This document shows, in pieces, positions 7,486 through 12,306 of a DNA stretch of 12,306 bases (the first letter of the stretch is position 1; the number at the start of each line of letters is the position of its first letter). Under the pieces are notes generated by a model. That model searched no databases and was not told the origin of the DNA. It was given only the letters and a program-made list of their open reading frames with translations. This DNA is from Nitrospirota bacterium (GTDB lineage: Bacteria > Nitrospirota_A > Leptospirillia > Leptospirillales > Leptospirillaceae). Made by a program: the position numbers and the translations under genes. The DNA is taken from contig DAIBSV010000052.1 of the NCBI GenBank assembly GCA_027415455.1, positions 1 through 12,306 on the forward strand, written 5' to 3'.

Positions 7486-8770
7486 TCTTCTGCGCATTCC
7501 GGTCATGGCCCGGGTGGAGGGGAAGGGGGCGCTCGAGGTGACCGTCAGCCAGGGGCGGGTGGATGAGGTCCGGCTTCGCATCTTCGAACCCCCCCGCCTT
7601 TTCGAAAAGATCCTCGAAGGACGGGAGTACCGTGAGGTTCCGGATATCGTGGCCAGGATCTGCGGCATCTGCCCCGCCGCTTATCAGCTGACGGCCGTTT
7701 CGGCCATCGAAGCCGGATTCGGAATTCACCCCGGGGAGGAGATCGCCCGCTTCCGGAGGATCCTGGCCTGCGGGGAGTGGATCTCAAGCCACAGCCTTCA
7801 TGTCCATCTTTTGGCAGCGCCGGACTTTATGGGATACGGGGATGTCATGGAATGGGCCCGCCACGACCCCGGGGCCGTGCGGCGGGGATTCGAGCTCCAT
7901 GCCGTCGGGAACACTCTCATGTCCCTTCTGGGGGGGCGACCGGTCCATCCCGTGGGGGCCTGCGTCGGCGGATTCTTCCGTTTTCCGACCGCGGAAGAGC
8001 AGGAGACTTGTGCCGCAAGGGTCCGCGCCGCCCTGCCCCTGGCTTCGGATCTTGTCCGCTGGGCGGCGTCTCTCCCCTATCCGGAAAGTGAGCGCGCCTT
8101 TGTGTCGGTCGCCCTGCGCGCCGACGATTCCTACCCAATGAACGAGGGGCGAATCGTGTCAAGCCGGGGACTTTCGATCGGTCCGGCCGACTTCGAAGCA
8201 CATGTCAGGGAGTTTCAGGTTTCCCATTCGACGGCCTTCCACAGCCATCTCGACGGGGAGCCCTATCTCGTCGGCCCCCTGGCCCGCCTGAACCTGAACG
8301 CGGACCGCCTCCCCCCGGAGATTCTTTCCCCGATCGCGGATTCGGGCATCCAGTTCCCCAGCGCCAACATGAACCACAGTCTTCTGGCCCGTGCCATCGA
8401 AATCAGGTTTGCCATGGGCGAAGCCCTCGCCCTTCTGGAACTGCCGCAAACCGGAGATCCCTCCGCCCTCCCCGTCCCGATCCGGGAGGGAACCGGTATC
8501 GCGGCCACCGAGGCTCCCCGGGGAATTCTCTGGCACCGGTACGACCTGTCCGGGGACGGCCTTGTCCGGAAAGCCCGGATCATTCCTCCGACGAGCCAGA
8601 ACCAGACCATGATGGAGGCAGACCTTCGGGAATCCCTTGAAAAGGGTGGCCTCGATCGTCCGGGCGAGGCCCTCCGGAGAGAGGCGGAGCGGATCGTCCG
8701 GAACTATGACCCATGCATTTCCTGCGCCACACACTTTCTGGACCTGACCGTCCGCAGGAACGATCGGTGA
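7475..8770 (+). CDS. hydA: Group 3b [NiFe] hydrogenase alpha (large, catalytic) subunit
   Basis: This 431-residue large subunit carries the NiFe active site where H2 is split or made. The two metal-binding motifs are intact: RICGIC with C63 and C66 near the N-terminus, and DPCISCATH with C414 and C417 near the C-terminus. Eleven residues follow H420. In this family such a tail is removed by a dedicated protease after nickel insertion, and a protease gene follows directly. I chose GTG at 7475, with a GGAAGG Shine-Dalgarno sequence about 8 nt upstream and family-like sequence (LLRIPVMARVEG) right after it. The length and missing export signal fit a cytoplasmic bidirectional NADP-linked enzyme. 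Confidence 0.93.
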   Translation: MSHDLLRIPVMARVEGKGALEVTVSQGRVDEVRLRIFEPPRLFEKILEGREYREVPDIVARICGICPAAYQLTAVSAIEAGFGIHPGEEIARFRRILACGEWISSHSLHVHLLAAPDFMGYGDVMEWARHDPGAVRRGFELHAVGNTLMSLLGGRPVHPVGACVGGFFRFPTAEEQETCAARVRAALPLASDLVRWAASLPYPESERAFVSVALRADDSYPMNEGRIVSSRGLSIGPADFEAHVREFQVSHSTAFHSHLDGEPYLVGPLARLNLNADRLPPEILSPIADSGIQFPSANMNHSLLARAIEIRFAMGEALALLELPQTGDPSALPVPIREGTGIAATEAPRGILWHRYDLSGDGLVRKARIIPPTSQNQTMMEADLRESLEKGGLDRPGEALRREAERIVRNYDPCISCATHFLDLTVRRNDR

Positions 8771-9303
8771 GCCAGCGGATCCGTCTCTACGGGATCGGCT
8801 CCCCCTTTCACGACGATCAGGCGGGTCTTCGCTTGGTCGAGTCGATGGTCCGGGACGGCTTTTCTCCGGGGATCGAGGGAGTCATCTTCGACACGAAGCC
8901 CCTGGACCGTCCGGGATGGAGTCTGCTAGAGCATCTCCGGGGAACGGATCCCGTGATCCTGGTCGATGCGATGGTCTCCGGAGCATCCCCCGGAACAATC
9001 CTCAGGATCGACCCGCGGCAGAACCCGCCCATTGATCCTCAAAAGCTCTCCTCACACTCGATCGGCGTTCTGCCGGTCCTCGCGCTGGGAAGGTCCCTGG
9101 GACTTCTCCCCACCTGTCTGCTCCTATACGGCGTCGAGATTGCGCCTTTTTCACCGTCCGAATCACTTCTTCCCCGACGTAATCCCGATGAAGCGGTCTC
9201 CATGGCCTTGCGAAAAGCCATTTTGGAGGATCTGCCTTTCCTCCTGTCATCCGGGTCATCCGGGCATGGTTCTTCCGGAAAGCAAGAGGCCGCTCCCCGG
9301 TAA
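8767..9303 (+). CDS. [NiFe] hydrogenase maturation endopeptidase (HycI/HyaD family)
   Basis: This 178-residue peptidase of the M52 family probably trims the C-terminal tail of HydA after nickel loading. Visible motifs are GIGSPFHDDQAG near residues 9-20, with the expected paired aspartates, LVDAM near 67-71 holding the second acidic site, and SSHSIG near 97-102. Where many relatives have GxGN, this one has GIGS. I chose GTG at 8767, which overlaps the hydA stop as GTGA and lies just before the first conserved residues. An upstream ATG at 8713 would lie inside hydA. The last 20 or so residues are rich in Ser and Gly and probably disordered. No other hyp maturation genes are in the window. Confidence 0.88.
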   Translation: MSQRIRLYGIGSPFHDDQAGLRLVESMVRDGFSPGIEGVIFDTKPLDRPGWSLLEHLRGTDPVILVDAMVSGASPGTILRIDPRQNPPIDPQKLSSHSIGVLPVLALGRSLGLLPTCLLLYGVEIAPFSPSESLLPRRNPDEAVSMALRKAILEDLPFLLSSGSSGHGSSGKQEAAPR

Positions 9304-9361
9304 AGCAGGCGGCGCCTGAGCACCGGAGATGGAAGACCAGCCCGTTTTAACTTCGACAGAA

Positions 9362-9735
9362 TCATAGGCCAGAAGGAATTCGTTTCCGAAATCGTCCCCG
9401 AGAGACCGGACGTGCGACAAGTTCCTTGACAATCACCGCTGGTCCTCTCCCTTGCGGTTTCCGACAATGCCCAGTTATTCCGTCCGGGATGCCCCGATAG
9501 TCGAGAGAGGTGGTGTCCTGAACGCACGGCACCAACTGTTGCGCCTTCATCCGTCCGAACATCGCCCTTTCGTGGTCGAAGAATCGGTAGGCCCCCTGGT
9601 CTTCGTCCGGTCTCTTCCACAAGCTCAGGAGCCGCAGCCTATGGTTGGATACAGAACTCCTGCAGCAGGATCCGTCCGCGGACATCAAGCCTTGCATCCC
9701 CCAGGTCCGCGGAGCCGAACGCCTCTTCCTTCCGT
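9362..9735 (-). pseudogene. Decayed IS4-family (Tn5-like) transposase N-terminal fragment
   Basis: Read on the minus strand, the segment near 9645-9735 encodes EEAFGSADLGDARLD and continues to a TAG at 9639-9641. A second frame near 9495-9615 then encodes DQGAYRFFDHE and VQDTTSLDYRG. Together these match the start of IS4/Tn5-type transposases, including the DTT aspartate motif. Changing frame around 9617-9626 joins the two parts as one protein, so there is at least one frameshift plus one nonsense codon. The rest of the transposase is missing and no clear inverted-repeat ends were found. The relic fills most of the 500-bp gap between the converging hydrogenase and mer operons. Nothing else recognisable was seen in that gap. 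Confidence 0.75.
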
Positions 9736-9805
9736 CCAGTCCGAGAGGACGGGAGCGAACGAAGGGAGCGGATACAGGGCCGTTTGGTTTCTTTTTGGAA
9801 AATTT

Positions 9806-10231
9806 TTACATTCCGAAAGGATGACCCGAAAGGGATGTGTCCAGCGCATCCAGGATCGGACAGTCCGAAGTCTGATGGCCCGGAGACCGGCAGCTTTCGA
9901 GCAGCTTTTCCAGAGCCGATCGGATGGCAGTCAGCCTTTCGATCTTCTCCGTGGCCACGAGTATCTTGTCTTCCGCCAGTTTCTGGACCGATTGGCAGGG
10001 TGTGCCGGGAGTTGTCCGAAGCTCCAGCATTTCCCGGATTTCCAAAAGTGTGAACCCGAGTTCCTTGGCATTCCGGATGAAGGCGAGGCGAACCAGGGTC
10101 TCCCTGGTATATTCGCGGTAGCCGGACTCCCGGCGGGATGGTGGCGGGATCAGACCCTGTTTCTCATAAAACCGGATCGTATCGACGCTCGTTCCCGATA
10201 TTTTGGCCACCTTCCCGATCAAGAGACCCAT
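9806..10231 (-). CDS. merR: MerR-family mercury-responsive regulator
   Basis: This 141-residue regulator has the N-terminal winged helix of the MerR family (IGKVAKISGTSVDTIRFYE at 5-23, then a GYREY wing at 37-41) and a coiled-coil dimer helix. The three cysteines that bind Hg(II) in MerR are present as C79, C114 and C124, close to the spacing of C82, C117 and C126 in Tn501 MerR. The C-terminal CPILDAL block is also typical. ATG has a GGGAAGG Shine-Dalgarno sequence about 6 nt upstream. The gene lies 32 bp downstream of merA in the same direction and is probably cotranscribed, instead of being divergent upstream. A sensor for another thiophilic metal is possible, but merA makes Hg likely. Confidence 0.9.
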   Translation of the reverse strand: MGLLIGKVAKISGTSVDTIRFYEKQGLIPPPSRRESGYREYTRETLVRLAFIRNAKELGFTLLEIREMLELRTTPGTPCQSVQKLAEDKILVATEKIERLTAIRSALEKLLESCRSPGHQTSDCPILDALDTSLSGHPFGM

Positions 10232-10263
10232 CGAGACCTTCCCACCTTTCCCTCATGGCCGTC

Positions 10264-11925
10264 CTATCCTGCACAGCAGGAAAGCTTTTTGACATCCTTG
10301 TGAAAGGACTGGGCACACAGCTTCAGACTTTCCACCATGGTCAGATAGGGGAATAGCTGATCTCCGATTTCGCGGACTGTTTTCCCGGCATGGATCGCGA
10401 AAGCGGCCGCCTGTATCACCTCACCTCCTTCCGGCGCCAGGATCTGGACACCCAGGAGACGCCCGGTCGTTGCATCCGCCACCATGCGGACCCAACCCCT
10501 CGTATCAAAGTTGGCAAGAGCCCGGGGAACCTGATCAAGAGAGACCGTCCGGGTCTCGACCGTAAAACCCCGGCTCCTGGCCTCAGCCTCGCTCAGACCA
10601 ACCACCGCCACCTGGGGATCGGTGAAAATGACCTCTGGCAGGACGGAAAGATCGAGAGAGACCGTTTCGTCCCCCATCATGTTGATCGCCGCACGGGTTC
10701 CTCCGGCCGCCGCCACATAGACGAACTTGGGAAGGTTCGTGCAGTCTCCGACGGCGTAAATGCCCGGTACGTTTGTCTCCAGACGTTCGTTCACCACGAT
10801 CTCTCCCTTGGGGTTCGTCGACACCCCGGCCTTTTCCAGAGCCAGGTCCCCGGTGTTCGGCGTCCGTCCGGTGGCGACCAGAAGCGCTTCAGCTTCCAGC
10901 GTTTCTCCGTCGATCTCCACACGAAACGTGCCATTCTGGTAATCGACCCTTCGGGGTCCCCCCCGGAAGACAAACCGGATCCCTTCCTCTTTCAGGTACC
11001 CTTCCAGCCCCTTGCCCAGAACCGGGTCCATCCGGCTCAGAAGATGCCCCTTGCGACCGACGATCGTGACATGGGCCCCCAGACGACGGAAGGACTGTCC
11101 GATTTCCGCCGCCACGAATCCGCTCCCCAGAACGATCAGACGTGAAGGCAGCGTCTCAGCGAGCAGGGCGTCCGTCGAAGTCCAGTAGGGAGCCTCCGAA
11201 AGCCCCGGAATCTCCGGGAGCGACGGACGCCCACCGGTGGCAACCAGAATGCGGTCGGCCACGAGAGTTGTCTCTCCCCCTCCATTTTCCCGCACGCGAA
11301 CCGTATGGTCGTCGACAAAAGACGCGCTTCCAGGAAGGAACGTGACCTGGGGCATGTCCCGGAGGAGGCGGGCATACTTCTCTTCCTGCAACGCGAGAAC
11401 GCGAGCTTCCCGCTGCTTCTTCAGAAGAAGCGGCTCAACTGTGGGATGGACAATCCCGATCCCTTCGAAAGGCTGGACCTGGGGATTCCAGGCATGATGG
11501 GCCTGACGGATCAGGATCTTGGACGGAACACAGCCGACGTTGACGCACGTTCCCCCGAGAATACCCCGTTCGACCAGCGTCACCCTTCCTCCCAGCTCCA
11601 CGATCCGGATGGCCGCGGCAAAAGCGCCGGATCCCGCACCGATGATCACAACAGGACGCCCGGATCCCCCAGACGGGGAAAAGGATGAAAAATCCCCCGT
11701 CCGCGCCTGGAGGGGATCGGCCGGGATCAACCGGTATCCGGCCTGCCTGACAGCCTGTTCGAGAGCCCGGATGGAAACATCGTCTTCGACCTGGGCCTCT
11801 CCGCCACCCGCAGAATAGGAGACCCCGGCCGACGAGACGCCGGGAGTCTTCCGGAGGGCTTTTTCCACCGTAAGAGCGCAATGGTCACAGGTCATTCCTT
11901 CAATCTGAAAGGTCACTTTTTTCAT
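10264..11925 (-). CDS. merA: Mercuric reductase with N-terminal heavy-metal-associated domain
   Basis: This 553-residue cytoplasmic flavoenzyme reduces Hg(II) to volatile Hg(0) with NADPH. An N-terminal HMA domain carries GMTCDHC with C13 and C16. The FAD motif GAGSG is at 96-100, and the redox disulfide sits in GTCVNVGC with C127 and C132. The C-terminus ends in SCCAG with the vicinal pair C550 and C551 that passes Hg to the active site. All catalytic features are intact and the length is close to the 561 residues of Tn501 MerA. The ATG at 11925 is the only plausible full-length start, but no Shine-Dalgarno sequence lies at normal linear spacing. A large IS-type hairpin ends 7 nt upstream. 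No merT, merP or merC is seen. Confidence 0.95.
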   Translation of the reverse strand: MKKVTFQIEGMTCDHCALTVEKALRKTPGVSSAGVSYSAGGGEAQVEDDVSIRALEQAVRQAGYRLIPADPLQARTGDFSSFSPSGGSGRPVVIIGAGSGAFAAAIRIVELGGRVTLVERGILGGTCVNVGCVPSKILIRQAHHAWNPQVQPFEGIGIVHPTVEPLLLKKQREARVLALQEEKYARLLRDMPQVTFLPGSASFVDDHTVRVRENGGGETTLVADRILVATGGRPSLPEIPGLSEAPYWTSTDALLAETLPSRLIVLGSGFVAAEIGQSFRRLGAHVTIVGRKGHLLSRMDPVLGKGLEGYLKEEGIRFVFRGGPRRVDYQNGTFRVEIDGETLEAEALLVATGRTPNTGDLALEKAGVSTNPKGEIVVNERLETNVPGIYAVGDCTNLPKFVYVAAAGGTRAAINMMGDETVSLDLSVLPEVIFTDPQVAVVGLSEAEARSRGFTVETRTVSLDQVPRALANFDTRGWVRMVADATTGRLLGVQILAPEGGEVIQAAAFAIHAGKTVREIGDQLFPYLTMVESLKLCAQSFHKDVKKLSCCAG

Positions 11926-11932
11926 CCTTGGC

Positions 11933-11974
11933 GCGCATTGGAGACCCGGGCATTCATGCCCGGGAGGAATGCGC
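11933..11974 (-). repeat. IS200/IS605-type right-end hairpin abutting merA
   Basis: A long imperfect palindrome. The outer arms GCGCATT (11933-11939) and AATGCGC (11968-11974) enclose a small internal loop. The inner arms CCCGGGCAT (11945-11953) and ATGCCCGGG (11956-11964) pair perfectly over 9 bp around a 2-nt turn. On the minus strand the layout GCATTCCTCCC, stem, GGGTCTCC resembles the right end of tnpB-bearing IS605-type elements as I remember them. The exact element boundary cannot be fixed. AGGAGG at 11975-11980 lies directly on the far side of the stem from the merA start. Confidence 0.6.
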
Positions 11975-12047
11975 CCTCCTTTCTGTCTTGGATATGTGTT
12001 GACGCATAGTATTTTCCCGCAGAGAATCTATTCTATGAACTGAACAA

Positions 12048-12118
12048 CCACCAGCTGAAGCTGGTGGGTTCGTATTACGGACTGGAAGTCCGGATACGCG
12101 TCGCCTGAAACGACGCGT
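12048..12118 (-). repeat. Three consecutive terminal hairpins of an IS200/IS605-like element
   Basis: Three perfect stem-loops follow the tnpA stop codon. Stem 12096-12103 pairs with 12111-12118 (8 bp, 7-nt loop). Stem 12078-12083 pairs with 12087-12092 (6 bp, 3-nt loop). Stem 12048-12055 pairs with 12060-12067 (8 bp, TGAA loop on the plus strand). Subterminal hairpins are the sites that TnpA recognises in this family, and their position right after tnpA fits the right end of such an element. Confidence 0.65.
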
Positions 12119-12119
12119 C

Positions 12120-12305
12120 CTACTCCCCCTCCATTTTGAAATCGTCATTTGGGCGCGGTTCAAAATGATGTTCCAAATATTGCTGGACCATCTCCTCCGT
12201 CATCTGTCCCACGGTCGCACAAAAATACCCCCGCGCCCAAAAATGTTACCCCCAATATTTCTTCCGTAGATGCGGAAAATCCTCAAACAGCTTGCTCGTT
12301 GTCCG
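12120..12305 (-). pseudogene. tnpA: IS200/IS605-family transposase TnpA, 3' portion with in-frame stop
   Basis: The minus strand encodes KLFEDFPHLRKKYWG, a TAA codon at 12246-12248, then HFWARGYFCATVGQMTEEMV and an acidic C-terminus ending at the TAG at 12120-12122. The HFWARGYF block and the GQMTEEMVQQYLEHH helix are hallmarks of the Y1 HUH transposase. The helix holds the family's nucleophile tyrosine, seen here in QQYLEHH. Relatives usually have Gln where the TAA stands, so a single CAA-to-TAA change would explain the break. The N-terminal part with the HUH motif lies outside the window. The product would be cut before the catalytic tyrosine, so this copy is probably inactive. Confidence 0.8.
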
Positions 12306-12306
12306 C

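Larger units (their letters stand above)
12048..12306 (-). mobile_element. Partial IS200/IS605-family insertion sequence
   Basis: The element comprises the 3' part of a tnpA reading frame on the minus strand and the hairpin series downstream of it. It runs off the right edge, so the left end and tnpA start are not visible. No tnpB gene lies between tnpA and merA. Only a short open stretch at 11954-12007 might be a TnpB tail. Elements of this family move as single-stranded DNA and have no terminal inverted repeats, so the precise limit cannot be set from one copy. Confidence 0.6.

Noticed and set aside
9306..9318. Palindrome CAGGCGGCGCCTG as a terminator of the hydrogenase operon
   Set aside because: The stem is only 5-6 bp with a tiny loop, and no T-tract follows.
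9732..9752. Inverted repeat CCGTCC/GGACGG downstream of merR as a terminator
   Set aside because: It has a six-base stem and 9-nt loop, no T-tract on the merR strand, and lies inside the transposase relic.
9452..10303. 283-codon plus-strand open frame across the IS4 relic and merR
   Set aside because: It is antisense to merR, which has all its motifs intact, and its translation shows no family pattern.
12006..12011. TACTAT on the minus strand as an outward-facing -10 box driving merA
   Set aside because: No acceptable -35 hexamer lies 16-19 nt upstream, so a promoter here is not supported by sequence alone.

Overview
The window reads as a piece of chromosome from a high-GC, autotrophic, acidophile-like bacterium. 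A Leptospirillum-type member of the Nitrospirota is my best guess. That rests on a pyruvate:ferredoxin oxidoreductase operon next to a group 3b [NiFe] hydrogenase operon, plus mercury resistance and IS200/IS605 and IS4 remnants. The lineage is inferred from gene content, not proven.

Layout. (1) 27-4542, minus strand: a tightly packed four-gene operon transcribed porG > porA > porB > an NAD(P)H-oxidoreductase/ferredoxin fusion. A Shine-Dalgarno sequence overlapping the last stop suggests another gene past the left edge. (2) 4543-4722: a divergent, partly AT-rich intergenic region that should hold promoters for both operons. (3) 4723-9303, plus strand: a five-gene operon for a cytoplasmic NADP-linked group 3b hydrogenase (electron-transfer subunits HydB and HydG, small subunit HydD, large subunit HydA) and its maturation endopeptidase, with overlapping genes. 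(4) 9304-9805: a convergent gap holding a decayed IS4-family transposase. (5) 9806-11925, minus strand: merA followed by merR in the same direction, with no mer transporter gene in view. (6) 11926-12306: remains of IS200/IS605-type elements. These are a run of terminal hairpins, one only 7 nt from the merA start, and the 3' part of a tnpA with an in-frame stop.

How the genes may work together. The hydrogenase can interconvert H2 and NADPH. The POR operon carries a GltD-like flavoprotein fused to ferredoxin domains that could pass NAD(P)H electrons to the POR catalytic subunits for reductive carboxylation of acetyl-CoA, a step of the reductive TCA cycle. The divergent pair therefore looks like an H2/NADPH-to-carbon-fixation module. 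The mer genes detoxify Hg(II) using NADPH and look like a separate acquisition bounded by mobile-element debris. The most unusual spot is the IS-derived hairpin directly upstream of merA. It appears to have replaced the leader of the gene and may set how it is translated.
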